From Apostichopus japonicus (Eukaryota; Echinodermata; Holothuroidea; Aspidochirotida; Stichopodidae), in contig NC_092583.1 in assembly GCF_037975245.1 (NCBI RefSeq), forward strand, positions 5,239,264 to 5,303,263: a stretch of DNA of 64,000 bases, in the 5' to 3' direction. The first letter of the stretch is position 1. Each line of letters starts with the position of its first letter. The notes beneath the pieces were generated by a model that was given only the letters and a program-made list of their open reading frames with translations, made no database searches and was not told the origin of the DNA. Position numbers and translations under genes: made by a program. Below, in pieces: positions 34,281 to 46,789 of the stretch.

Positions 34281-34775
34281 CAGGGCGGTAGCCTTCGGGG
34301 GGGGGGGGGGGGGCAGAGCATAGCTCTCCCCGAGAAACTGTTCCACTTCCCATGGAAGTAGGCCTACGATAATGTGAACGCCTGGACATTATGCGCTAGT
34401 TCAGTAAGTTTTAGCAAAATGATCATATCATTTCTTCTGATTTCATTAGTCAGTATAGTGTGCAACCTCAAGATTCAAGGCACGTATTGGCATGTAAAAC
34501 AAATAATAATAACACAAGCCTAACAATTAATTTACACATAACTCCCCAATATGGCTTCCCCTCAGCATATATAGGCATGGTGGCGCTCTGCTTAGATAGT
34601 GACATGATGGTCCCTTTTGGGAAATGTCCCATAAACTAAGCATTATTTATAAAGGCCCTGGTATACACGCACATCGCAAAACAGCACTATGTGTAACATT
34701 TGGACGATACATGTTTTCGATGTTCCTCAGCTGCCCCCCCCCCCCCTTAGAGATTCTACCCAGGCTACGGCCCTG
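34281..34775. mobile_element. Probable hAT-like element, 495 bp
   Basis: Ends CAGGGCGGTAGCC and GGCTACGGCCCTG are 13-bp inverted repeats with one mismatch. GGTGGCGCTCTGCTTAGATAGT-like sequence near 34,580-34,602 ties it to the 6.7 and 22.9 kb family. I could not find a matching 8-bp duplication. It has an 18-base G run and a 14-base C run near its ends. Confidence 0.55.
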
Positions 34776-35134
34776 AAGTATCTTTATGTTATAGGTTTTT
34801 ATCTTTACGATAAAGTTAATGTGTCCGGAAAACCAATAGTGTTTATTAAATGTACTAATAATACCGTACCATATATGTGCATGTTACATGGACATCTGTA
34901 TAACAAGATGATTCTATTCTTTGTGTGCAAAGTTTAAGAATGTTTCCGATTTTGGTTAAAGTTTCAACTTTATTAATCATGATCAAGGCCCTAGGTTACA
35001 CCGGGATGTTAAAAAGATGAGTCTTTCTTAATTAAAGTCTAGTTACTTGTCAGATGTGACTTTAATTAAAATAAAGTTATGACTGACATATCAATTCAGG
35101 GACTAACATAAGCAGACTAGAAGATTTCTAGAGT

Positions 35135-35314
35135 TGACTCTGCCCCTGGTCTCCCGCCTGGGCTTCGCCCATGGACCACATCAGGGCCCTTCCCGATAAA
35201 GGCTTTGCGCCAAGGCGCTCGCGGTGTGCGCTACGCACACATTCCTTCAGTTTTATCCATGTTTAATTATTTATGTCCCATTCTCCCCTCCACTTTTCAA
35301 TCGGGATTGACGCC
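35135..35314 (-). mobile_element. Fragment of a hAT-like element
   Basis: On the - strand it starts CAGGGGCGTCAATCCCGATT, the same type of terminus as CAGGGGTGTCAATCATGAG at 33,737. It contains a hairpin GTGTGCGTAGCGCACAC. The other end and a target duplication were not found. Confidence 0.4.
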
Positions 35315-35527
35315 CCTGCCAAGAGATATTGTTAGTTGTTCATTTCATATACAGAAAATGGAAACAACATATTGGAATTATCCCAGCAAACTTCCTTACG
35401 GTATTTATGTTTCCCTTATTTCCCCCCGAACTAAGTAAGAGGATGTATAGGTTCCCTCCTCACATTACATCGAGACTCATTCAGGTGTATCTGCAAGCCT
35501 GGAAGACACTGGTGTGAGGATAGGATA

Positions 35528-35682
<155 letters not shown>

Positions 35683-35689
35683 ATATTGT

Positions 35690-37895
35690 TGAACATATGG
35701 GGTGGTAACTTTTTCGTTATTCGCCTTTGTAAGTTTGATTTCCTTAATTCTGTTAGATTTCATCGTGTGTAATGTCAGTCGGTAACATCATTCGAAAATA
35801 TTGTCTACGATATACTCACTGCAACCAGATGCCGAAGCCATGAATCTTGATAAAATATATGAAAGGGCTGAGACTACAATATATCGATTGATTCGAATCA
35901 CTGGTTAGCAATAAATAATAAGGAAGCAAACAACTTAGGCAAGCAAGACAACAGGCAGGAATGCCAACAGGAAGCAAGCCAATTAACTAGAAAATACTTT
36001 ATTATTTTAATAATTCAGGATATACAGATAGGTTGCTTGTGCCTAACACAATGAACACCGTGAGTTGCTGTTTTCGTGCTTGCCATATAGATATTATCGT
36101 CTTAGTTTTACCAAAGAGACCTTGCAATTTCCTTCCGTACACCAACTTTCTTTGGTCCCAAAATGAATATTAGACCTACATCTGTAAAATATATGAGGAT
36201 AATAAAATATGGCGCCGTGGCCCTGAAGACAGTCCCACTTGGTCCCGCACAATCACATCTTTCTACTTAGTTGACCTCGCGACGGTCTCCTTTAACCTTA
36301 CTTTATAACAGGAATAAGTCCTCACGAAATAGTAAACTTACTTTCATTACATGTTGCATCTTTTAGGAGAACAGTCGTTAGTTTATTATAGTGAACTAGC
36401 CGGGGTGTCAGTTGGGGGTGAGGGGCGGTAGAGCTTACCAAGCAACGCAAGTATTTACCTTTTTTGGGGGTAAATGTATGGTCCTGTAGATAACGTTGCA
36501 CACACACACACAACAGGAACGGCAAATACAGGTAGACCTCCCCCCCCCCCCCCTCCTTTCCCTTCTCACACCCCTCTACTGCTACTTGAACTTTCGGTTC
36601 GTATATAGACGTCATAAATTACGAAATGACAATAAAACAGAAGAAAGGTTTCTGGATGATTTACTGATTGTTAGCTTTTATAACAATATTTGACATATTA
36701 ATATATAAACCTTACTTTCAAAAAACGTAAACAAAATACTCAATGTAGCCTACATTTGATTAAAATAATTAGTGAGATATACGTACTTCAAAGGATAAAA
36801 ATGTACTACAAACAAAAAACATCAGATTATATGTGTGTGTGTGTGTGTGTTTGATAATCTAATGTCATGACAATGTAGTTCATCTTACAATCACATTCGA
36901 ACACACTGCTGTATAATTCAAAATGAAGCTTCTGTTTTTTATTTGGCCTGTTAAGTATCTCTTCCTCCAAGTAGTATTGATTACCTTAATCAAATAAGCA
37001 TATATGTTAGTGATGTCCTTATATCAATTTCAAACATGGCGAAGTTGTGGGGGCTAAAATTATTACGCAAATTAAACTGATAAATATTAACCGTCGGGCC
37101 TAGATTATGGTTCCCTACTGAACATCCTGTCATGAAAAGAGATGTTCATCAAAGTCTGGACAGTAATTCACTTTTGACAGAAAATTTGATTTGAATTACA
37201 TTTTACTTTTCTCTGTGGTTTCCAAATAAATTTAACATTAGTGATTGTCTCTTCTTCCTTAATCTATTGTTGAAACACATTCACAAATTAAAAATCTATG
37301 ACAGTCTAGTTCACTCCTTATCGCATGAATGAATGATAATATTCTTCGGAAAGAGCGTAAATAAGTAACATTTTACATTAGCTCGCTTCACTATATTTTT
37401 TATTTTATATCACTTAATGGATGGTCCAGGAGATCAATAAAGACACAAGAACTGTATAGCATTTAACATTTTCGAAGATGTATTAATAACATAGAAAATG
37501 ACGAAAGTTGGTATCCTCTACTGCACGGGTTGATCCAAGCTTCGTTTGGTGAGGATAATTCATCCACAGTAGATTATAAATAAAGAAATATATCAAAACC
37601 ACTTTATCTCCTTATTGAATATTTTCTCCTCTCCATAATTCACCTATTTTCCAGGTGAAAAAAAAACTCCAAATGAAAGAAAATATTATCGATGCTTGTA
37701 AAGAAGTATTTCTTAAAAAATGTCCGTTAAAATCTCCTAATCCATACCTGCCTTCATCGATTATGTTGGGCTGAGTTATAACATTCTATTAAACATGATT
37801 TCATATATATCAGAGGTAATACGCTAATCTCTCTCAAGCAGTGAGATTCCAGGTTTAACTGAGTTCAGCAACTTCCAAACTGAAGCACTTCATCC
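35690..37895. other. No gene seen
   Basis: C run at about 36,541-36,553, (GT)n at about 36,833-36,851; AT-rich unique sequence. Confidence 0.45.
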
Positions 37896-37920
37896 TCATC
37901 AATGGTGCGATTCAGAGGCA

Positions 37921-38053
37921 GTTACCATGGAGACGACGTATGATAATGAATAGCTCCGTGCGTCACGAACTACGTTGGTAGATTTCGTATTACCTACGAC
38001 GATCGTTCGCTCGTAAGTTCTAAATTGATCTCGTACGTCAGCAGCTGACGTCA
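37921..38053. promoter_or_regulatory. X-box-like site plus CRE-rich CpG patch
   Basis: GTTACCATGGAGAC at 37921-37934 matches the RFX X-box shape. A CRE half site (TGCGTCAC) lies near 37,959, and a perfect CRE at 38046-38053. The surrounding 37.95-38.17 kb is unusually rich in CpG for this window and has further ACGTCA-type half sites. It could be a distal enhancer or promoter; a possible internal exon follows at 38330. Confidence 0.45.
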
Positions 38054-38329
38054 CGAGCTCCAGGCGACAATTCTAGATAGCTTTATTGTTGGAGTGCATT
38101 GACGCAGGCACTGACGTACGCAAAAAGCAATGCTTGCGACAGCGGTGTAGTGCTGGCTAATCGCTAACGTCAGATATCTCGTAACTGTGGGCATGTGCTA
38201 ATGTATGGAGATAGTTTTCCTTGTTTTTATGGCCAAACTCTTCAAATTACTGTATTACTTTGTTGAACAGTCGCTGATATTTCCTCTCTTGCTTGGGACT
38301 TAACATTGGTATTTTAAATCTTGTTGCAG

Positions 38330-38411
38330 AAGGGACCGCATAAACCTTCCTCAAGATTCCCTGGGATTCATACGAACAATATTTGGACCTAACTCACACC
38401 TTCCAAAGATC
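38330..38411 (+). other. Possible 82-nt exon
   Basis: Bounded by TTGTTGCAG and GATC|GTAAGT, with one frame fully open (reading RDRINLPQDSLGFIRTIFG and on). I recognise no domain. It follows the CRE/X-box patch and could be a non-coding leader exon of NR4A, part of an unseen gene, or chance. Confidence 0.25.
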
Positions 38412-38419
38412 GTAAGTAC

Positions 38420-41400
38420 AAGAGCATCTTCTTTAGATGCATGATTTACAAATTTATATAAAAGAACCTCATTTTCATTGTTGTTGAATACAATTTTTCA
38501 CTTTGCATTGTGTAACTGTATGTAGTTTGGTTGGTACTTTCATGGCATTATCGTCCACATGTTTAAATTTGGTGAAGAATTTCTTTGTCTTCAGATTTCC
38601 AGTACACAGAAGGTGAGCAGTTTACTAAGTGGTTTCTCTTTGTCCTTGAAACCCCCAGTGTCATTAAGTTCTCCAACAAACATTGTGGAAAGGTAGAATG
38701 GGTCAAGTCAAGTAATTCAGGGTTTGACTGTTTCGTTTATTTTCAGGTTGTTGTTGTTTCTACTCGCATGTACATGTGTAATCGTTTGTATCAAATTATC
38801 CACATTAGATGAATCGATAAAAGTTTGGAGAGACACAAAGGAAATTACCCCAAAGTAAAAATGTACGCAAAGCATACATAGCTATCAGGAGTAATGACAG
38901 AAATGACTTAGCAAAGCTGATCGAATTTAACATTAGAGGATGAGTTGAATGTTAGTTAGTATGTACCACGAAAATTGCATACTTTTGGCAAACTTTATAG
39001 GAAGCATAAAGTTTTAATGACTAAACTTATTATTTATAACAGTTATTCTTTATACACATATCAAATATTGTGTTTTAATATATTAAGGTAAAAAATAAAG
39101 GAATTCTTATTTTAAGTGAAAATGATACGAAAGTGTTCAATAACGTGAGTATGCAAGTCCTTTAACCAAAAGACGTTAGTTGGTTTCCATGACAACTACG
39201 AAGTCACTGCCAATAAAGTATTTGCTTCTGAAATACAACCACTGTAAAGTATTGGATACGACATTATGCGCGATTTCCTTAGCAACTTAGTCTGGGTTGC
39301 CATGGTAATAATGACTTCTGTAATGATTTATGGAAATTTCAGGGTATAACTGACGCAAATTGCACGTCATGCAATTTAAATTGTGCCGCTATATGAGTTA
39401 TAATTCTAATGTAAAATGACTTAAACATGAGGTTTTTAATTATTTTCCTTTCTTTCAAACTTCTTCAAATTTATTATTCGTATATGAAGTTTACTTTGCA
39501 ATATTATTAATTACAATCTAATAATTTATTTTTTCCCATTATTCACACACTAAATTAATACATGCACGTTAGAATATATTTATACATTACAGTTCAAAAA
39601 TGATGTTTGTTTTGTACATAATATTCTAGCTCACATTTTCCTATTAAAAAGTCAAAATTAGAGTTGGTAGATGATCATAAGGACTTTAAAGCCAACGCCT
39701 CATTCGTGATGACTCTTACCAAACCAGGGCAACTCTCCGTTTTTGCATAAACTATATTCATCGCCAAAGAAACGCAATCCCCTTTAAGTGTATCTACGTC
39801 CAATTGGTACAAGTATTGAAAAAAATATGCAAATTAGAGAATACTCGTACTTTTATCTCATTACCCACTCGCAGAACAATGACGGAAGCCACGTTGCCAT
39901 GGTAATTCTCCATGGCAACTACGTCAGGGTGATGGGCGTTTAAAGGCTTTGCATAGGAAGAAATATAGCCTTGGCGCAGTTACATTCACTTGTTAGTATA
40001 CGAAGAGTCTTTTAATAAAGAGCAACAACTATTTATGTGAATGGAATGGTTTTTTGTATGGTTCCTGTAGCTTATGCCTATTTATCATACACTTGGAACA
40101 AGTTTACTTGGAATAATACATCTACTGCGGATAGTTATACTAAATCAAAGGTAGGTTTAAATCTTAGCACAGCTCAGTATCTTTCTTGCTTGTTAGTCTA
40201 CTTGATTTGCTGGAATGTTAAAAAAAAACATGTTAAGGAAACTTGAACACCAAAACGGAACAAAAACCATGTGGAGGGAGAGCCTTGCAAAGACTTATGA
40301 TGTAGAAAATATATCTACAAAGCTTGATTAAGTTTTCACTGTCAGGAAAAGTATCATTCTACTTCTAATGCTTATTTGTATAAATTGTCAAATAGTGCTT
40401 TTTTACAAGGAGATTAGACAAACAAAATCACCAGGAGTAAACTCAGTTTTTTACCTCCATTGCGTAGAAGACTAACAGAAAAATCGTGGTAAATTGGAAA
40501 GAAGAAAGTGTTGAGGAGAATCAAATAAATTCGCTTGTGTAAGCAAATTTTAGTCGAAGATTATTGAAAAAATGAAAAGCAGATACTGGTTGTCTTTATT
40601 TATCTTTCATTAACTAATTATTCTTTGAAGAGGGTCAAGATTGATTACTTAGGTACCTAGACGTCTGATGCAGCTTTCTGCTTATAATTCTGCATAAGGG
40701 AGGTATTTATGTATATAATGCTGCTGGGATGCTATACAACCAAACGAAACTATGGTTTGCACCTTTATATGACAATATACATTTACATCGTGTAAACGGT
40801 TAGGTATTACCAAGGGAAGTGAGGTGTTTGGCATTGCATCATGTACATAACAGTATTACAGGTATATAACAAACGTAGAGAACCGAAGTAGATTAATACT
40901 TTGGTATTTTTGTTTTAAATATATGAAAGAAGTTTGAGGATTCTTGGGAGTTTGAAAAAGGTCTGTGTTAAGCGTCTAAGATTTTCACTTGACAGAGTAA
41001 CGTTAATTAGATCTTTAATGTCGTATATAGTGATAGACCACTTCAACTTAGACGGTTTATCTAGTATGAGACAGAAGGAGTGCGAATGACAAATATGATG
41101 GTACTATTACGTCATAATGCTATGTGAATGTCAAGACAGACAAGACACAAGTCAATTCTCGCTTTAAGAAGAAGAAAGAAAACTAATGGAATGGAAGGGG
41201 TGATTCAAGAGAGAGAAATCATATACCGATATTTACTATCTGTATTTATTGTCATCAAACATATTCTAAATTTTATATTTTATATTTTCACAGCAACCAT
41301 GGACACGTGTCAGTTGAGAGCACGTGACATTGCGTACAACCTGCCGTACAAAGAGTGCTGTTTGTTTATTGCAACACACCATAGGATTGTTAAACCTATA

Positions 41401-42535
41401 CCCTGCGGATGAATACATTGCTTATGTTTCCGTAACTGATGACTGAGTGATATTCTTCCACTGTGGAATATAGGACACAACCGATGAAACAATGAGGTGA
41501 GTACATTACGCCTATACAATGCAAAATAATAAACAAAAGTTGTAAGGTACGTTAAGTGTCATTGGAGAAAACAGCGCACCTTAAATTTATGTCACACTTA
41601 TTATGTATCACATGATATCTGCCACAAGAGCAATCAATTAAGCTGAAGATTTCGAAACATTAGGACACACAGCAATATAAATCCTACAAGCAAAACAATG
41701 TAAGTTGAAATTGACTTTACCTATGCATTTCAGTTTTTCATAGAACGAGTGCAAAAATATATTACGAGCTTTGCATGGATACTTTGTTACTTTTGACCAA
41801 AAGCAGGGAAAAAACAGACAAAGAAACAAAGATAAATGAAATACACCAAAGATCCATTAAAAACCTTGCGAACAATAAAAGAAAGTTTATGTATTACAAG
41901 AAACAAAATATCAAAGAAGAACTAATATAAGCTTCATACCTTGTTACTAAAACAAGCAACAAAAAACTGGCGATTAAAAAATAAACAAGTCAAGAACAGA
42001 AAACAAACATTGATTGAGAAGCCAAAAATTAGTACCAATTGACATATCAATAACTTACATTCGTAAAATTCCCTGGGTGGATCGTGAATAACTATTGCAT
42101 GGTTACAAACAAGAGTGGGCGCAATGTAATTGAAAAACCTGAAAGCATTATATCTCCCTTCTCATCTTAAATAACTCAATAATCACCGGCAAAGCTACCG
42201 TAGTGCTATTTGCATATGTATATGTGGTCATTAGCCTAACCAGGTAATGTTACATACAAGTATATAGCTAGGTTATATGCAAAGTAAAGGCGTGGTTAAA
42301 TACAAAGTGTAGGTTCGGTTAAGGATATCTTGGGAATTGTTTGCATTCTTGGCTTAGTGAATTAATATCTGTTGGTGCTTTATTCAAAATGTTGCTTTTA
42401 GGCAAACGTATTATGGTCTCAATTAACATCGGCTAGTTAAACACAAATGGGACACTAACGTATCAAACGGAATAGAATTATCATGTTATTAAGTTATTAT
42501 TGGATTTAGGTCAACTTGTGAGATCTACATAGGCT
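38420..42535. other. No gene seen
   Basis: Long AT-rich unique stretch, nearly repeat-free compared with the left half. Short open frames (e.g. 41128-41412) have no domain. It may be regulatory or intronic if an upstream NR4A exon exists. Confidence 0.45.
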
Positions 42536-42541
42536 ATAGGC

Positions 42542-42793
42542 TGACGTCAGATTGAAAACCGCTTTTCTTCTTATCGACTGGAAGTAACTTTGTTTTGGGA
42601 GGTTTTATTTCAATAATGACGTCATACTTTCGAAGATTGTTTCAAGCGTGTTATTATATCTTCCAGTCACGGTGGCGTTGAGGTATGAATAATTGAGTTA
42701 AAATCCGATTGAGGCGCTATGACGTCAGTCATCTTCATTAAATGTACAATTGAGTATGTCAGTTATTTTTATTGTGCTGCCTCAATGACGTCA
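42542..42793. promoter_or_regulatory. Cluster of four perfect cAMP response elements
   Basis: The palindromic CREB/ATF site TGACGTCA occurs at 42542-42549, 42617-42624, 42720-42727 and 42786-42793. This suggests a cAMP/Ca-responsive promoter or enhancer. It lies 1.2-1.5 kb upstream of the candidate first exon at 44028 and 12.3 kb upstream of the main NR4A start codon. Site identity is seen directly; activity is inferred. Confidence 0.65.
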
Positions 42794-43582
42794 TTGGAGT
42801 GAAGGTACCTGGGGATTTTGAGCGTATCATCTCAGGACTTCCCACTGCGGTTGCGTTTAAGCCCTTACAAGTTTAATTGAAACAAGATTCAGGTAACATC
42901 GAATCTTGCTGGGAAAGACTTTATTTAATTCTTTTGATGGCTGGTTACGACTTGATGGAATTACCCAATTTATTATCATGCCAATTGGTCTACCTTGTTC
43001 GATCTGCAAACTTGGTGTTTTGTGAAGGAACTCTTTTAGTGGAAGATTTGCAGTGAATATTCTAATAAAAAAATAATTAAAAACAAATCTTAAAACTAAC
43101 CAGAACATTTATACTTAACGCATGCATTAGAAAAATTGGTTGAAATGTTGAAATATGAACTAAATATGTATCCTGTTTAGGCATCCAAATTTCCAAACTT
43201 TCAAAGCGATAAAAAAATTGTAGAAAGATTAAATATAAGTTCTAAAATAATTTCAGTCCGATAAATTAATGTTTACTGTATAGCATCATATGTTCAGTTA
43301 ATTTAAGTAAATTAAGTTCGTTTTGAATATATTTTCATACTAGTTATATAGGTGGAAGCGATGTAGACACAAACTAATGTTAGTTTAAAATCATCTTCGT
43401 CGTGAATATTAACATCTTCACCGGAAGATAAAAAAAAACGTATTTGTGACAGAGTTCTAAATTATGCAAACTGCTTCCGTCAAAAAATCTGCAAATAACA
43501 CGAATAGAGATAAACGAACAGAGAGAGAACAGTGTGCTAAAAATATCCTGCAATCTCACAGATATCTTTTTTGTCTAGAGAA

Positions 43583-43590
43583 TGACGTCA
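43583..43590. promoter_or_regulatory. Perfect CRE, TGACGTCA
   Basis: Fifth full CRE of the 42.5-43.6 kb group, 438 bp upstream of the candidate ATG at 44028. A reversed CCAAT box (ATTGG) lies near 43,695. Confidence 0.5.
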
Positions 43591-44027
43591 CGACTTCGCA
43601 GCAGCAATTTCTTCTGCTCTTGGTGTATTTGATTGTGTGCTATCGTCTGAGCGCTGTATAGCTCACCAACCCAATTAAGTAAGCTCGATTTTGATTGGTC
43701 TATTGGGCTGAATGACGCTCGTTGGATATCTTTTGACGTACTTGGTTGGGGATTAACTCGAACGCGGCCTGTTGTATATACACATATAGCATTTACCTTG
43801 AGAAAGGGAAATTTACTTTGTGTCTCTGCCGTGGTCGTGTAGTGTCGGCTGTTTGGTGGGAATATTTGCCACAATTCTGAATCGGAAAGGAGGATACTTC
43901 TCGCATCCGATAAGATATTTTCCCGCGCATAGCCTAAACCTGAGAAGGCAAGAGTGTTTATTCGTCCAATTTGGATGCAGCATTGTGCCATTCGATCACA
44001 CTTCTAAAATCTACGTGTGTTATATGC

Positions 44028-44133
44028 ATGGCGGCTCCTTCATTGGATGTTTACGTACCATCTCATAATTTCTTGGATTCTGAATTTTGGTACGAACACA
44101 CTCAAGTGGACCGACAGATGTCTCACAAATTTG
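44028..44133 (+). CDS. Candidate alternative first coding exon, possibly of NR4A
   Basis: ATG in good context (GCATGG) opens 35 codons plus one base, followed by a near-consensus donor TTTG|GTAAGC. The exit phase (1) is what NR4A exon 2 at 55747 requires, and splicing there would give an uninterrupted protein in the NR4A frame. The peptide starts MAAPSLDVYV and contains HNFLDSEFWYEHTQ, faintly similar to the FLTPEF motif near the vertebrate NR4A N-terminus. Five TGACGTCA elements lie in the 1.5 kb upstream. The same frame is open upstream to an ATG at 43971. The one-in-three chance of a phase match and the weak peptide similarity make this a hypothesis only; it could be the first exon of another gene or fortuitous. 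Confidence 0.4.
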
Positions 44134-44143
44134 GTAAGCATCG

Positions 44144-44480
44144 GAATTTTAGACTATATTCTGTCTAACTTTCATGTTAACTGTTTTGTTTGAAAGTCAC
44201 GAATTGCAAATTATTCAGTGTTGAATTGCACACAAAAAGCAAGAAAGAAATTTTGAAAATTTCCCCCCAAAAACAAAAACAAAATACAGCGAAAAGTATC
44301 CTCCCAATTAAAGAAATTTTAGAAAATTGTCAATTCTAGACAATATTCTGTCTAAATTTCATGTTTACTATTTGGTTTGAAAGTCACGAATTGCAAATTA
44401 TTCAGTGTTTGATCATTGCAGCAACCATAAAAAAAAAGTACAGCGAAAGTGTCCTCCCAATTAAAGAGCTATTGGAAAAT
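44144..44480. repeat. Diverged tandem duplication (~150-187 bp)
   Basis: TATTCTGTCTAA...AAAGTCACGAATTGCAAATT at 44,157-44,215 recurs 187 bp downstream. CCTCCCAATTAAAGA recurs at 153-bp spacing because of a 34-bp indel. It begins right after the donor of the candidate exon at 44028-44133. Confidence 0.85.
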
Positions 44481-45584
44481 TGTCAAGTTGATCTATGAAA
44501 AATAAGTAAAAAACTCGTCTTGTATGTTTCAAATATCGCCCTTGCGTATATTCCAAAATATCTGTACCCACGCATTCTGTCAATAGAGCCATCAGTGCCT
44601 CTAGGGCACTGCTGCAGTACAGTGCAATTCGTTCTTTCGTTATTGTAAGTCTCTCGTTTTGCATGTATCCTTTCTTCAATATAACCTATGGTGCATTTTT
44701 GTACGGTTGTTTTGTAGCACACAGTCAAATATTCTTGACACGCGTAGGTGTACTCTTATTTTTATCAAGGTATATGCGTAAGCAAATTTCCTATTTTATT
44801 ATTTACTCCATTCTGGGTTTGTGCATTGTGCCCTTCCTACAAAAGCATATACAAGTTATGGCCTTTGTTAGGGTATCCGCTTTCTGGGAATCATTTACAC
44901 TGCGTAACATTGTGTGGTTAAATAAGCACTGGCACTTCTAATATAGGATAGCCATACATCATTATTCTGACTGAATTTAATCAAACACAGTCATACAGAC
45001 AACTAGACGGAAATATTTGTATTGTACAAGATCAGCACAAATATAGCTGAAGAGTTGTTACTGAGTGCAGTTACTGATCGACTGCCTTATGTTATCTGCG
45101 GAAGGTAAGATTAAAGCATACACTGAGCTGACCTGAGATAACGTTACTATGGAAGGAATGATTGGGGGCATTAAGTTCGTAACAAAGTTGATTAGGATTA
45201 GGTTGTAGGATAGGTAAACAGGTTATTTAAAATATTATCAAAATTAAAGAGTTTTCCTTAACACAAACAAATATTGTAAGTCAACTGAAGATTCTGAAGC
45301 CACTTTAAGTGATTGATGAGATTGTGATTGCTGGGTAAGTACTCACAACCTTATCACATTTCCAGGATAATTCTAGAAAAGCAAATTCAAAATAGAAAAC
45401 AACAGAACTAACTTGGTAAACGCGAATTTAAAAACTAAACTCATTCTGACTTCCAGAAATATTTCTTCTTGAAATCAAGTTTAAGAAACCCAGTAATCTA
45501 GTTTAGTATGCTAACTTCAAACAGAAAATTGAAAGGAGATATTTAACGTACAAAAAATAAATAGCACCATTTAGTGATGTCGTA

Positions 45585-45592
45585 TGACGTCA
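45585..45592. promoter_or_regulatory. Perfect CRE, TGACGTCA
   Basis: Isolated full CRE in unique AT-rich sequence 1.45 kb downstream of the candidate alternative exon. Followed by CGAC as at 43583 (TGACGTCACGAC in both). Confidence 0.35.
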
Positions 45593-46789
45593 CGACATAA
45601 TGAACAAACAAGAGTGACTTTAACGTGTTACCCAACGAGCTTATTGTTATTCGAAAATTACAAAGAATAATCATATTAATCACAGTAATCATACCAATAA
45701 TTATATTCAAGAAAAGGATTCGGAAACAATAAGTTTGACGTAATACGATTCAACACATTGCACAGTTAGCCGCTGTCTGCATATACCAGTGTATCATGCT
45801 GCCTTTTTGATGTGTACACTATAGGCCGTACAAATATACCTTACCTTGTTGTTCAAAGCCGTATTCGAATAGGTCATTATGTCAGATGTAAAAAACAAAA
45901 TAAACAAAAAATAGAAAATTACTAAATTAATGTAACGTTGGCCGTTTGAATTAAGCGACCAGTCACAGCTTGCATTAATGAGATCACGGGGAGAAGGATT
46001 ATTCTCTGTGCAGGGTGTGCCTGTGTTACTGTGAATTACAATCCATGTGGAATACACGTCAAGTTAGTTTGTATGTTCTTATTACTAAGGTGCTGGCTAC
46101 ACTTGCTTTGAGAGTCACTTAACCGTTGAGATAACTGTTTGTTCACTAAGTGTTTCGTGCTAGGGCGTCCATGGGTTTCTCAATGTACTATATGTGACCC
46201 ATCATATCTAATCTGATCATGTCTGAGTGCGATACAAAGGCATGATCTCAGCCAGATATTTTGCAGAAGTTTTACATTTCGTATTTCATGTACGTTTCTG
46301 CTGTTGTAGTTACATATGAATCCCTGTATTTGGGACACTTGCCTAAAGGCGCAAGTCATACCTCCGTCAGAAATCCTTCAGTGATGTAATAAAAGTTAGA
46401 AATACGATATTGCCTAGACCTCTGACGCACACATATTTAAATGATAATTAATCCGACAAGAGCTAGTAGACACATTCCATTTTTCCCTCTAAAAGTTTGT
46501 TTAATATGGGATTTATTGTTAGGGGAAAACAGGAGGACAATTGTGTACCAAAAAATAATACCCTTAGAGTAACCACAACCCGGTAAATTTACCGGAATTG
46601 GTTCAAGTTTGGCACCCCTTGTGTGCAGTGTTTTCGTACTTGCTGACATCAATCACACAATGTTATTGGAACGCACACACACTGAAGCATGCGAATACTT
46701 CATTGGCTGTCTATAAACAGTTGGAAGTCTGACCTCAATATATGACCGTTACTAGCAAATTTTCGAGCACAGCTACTTGACCCGGAAGT

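Noticed and set aside
43575-43991. 138-codon open frame on the - strand
   Set aside because: No domain, no start context or splice support; it lies antisense in the probable promoter of the candidate exon at 44028 and looks like chance.
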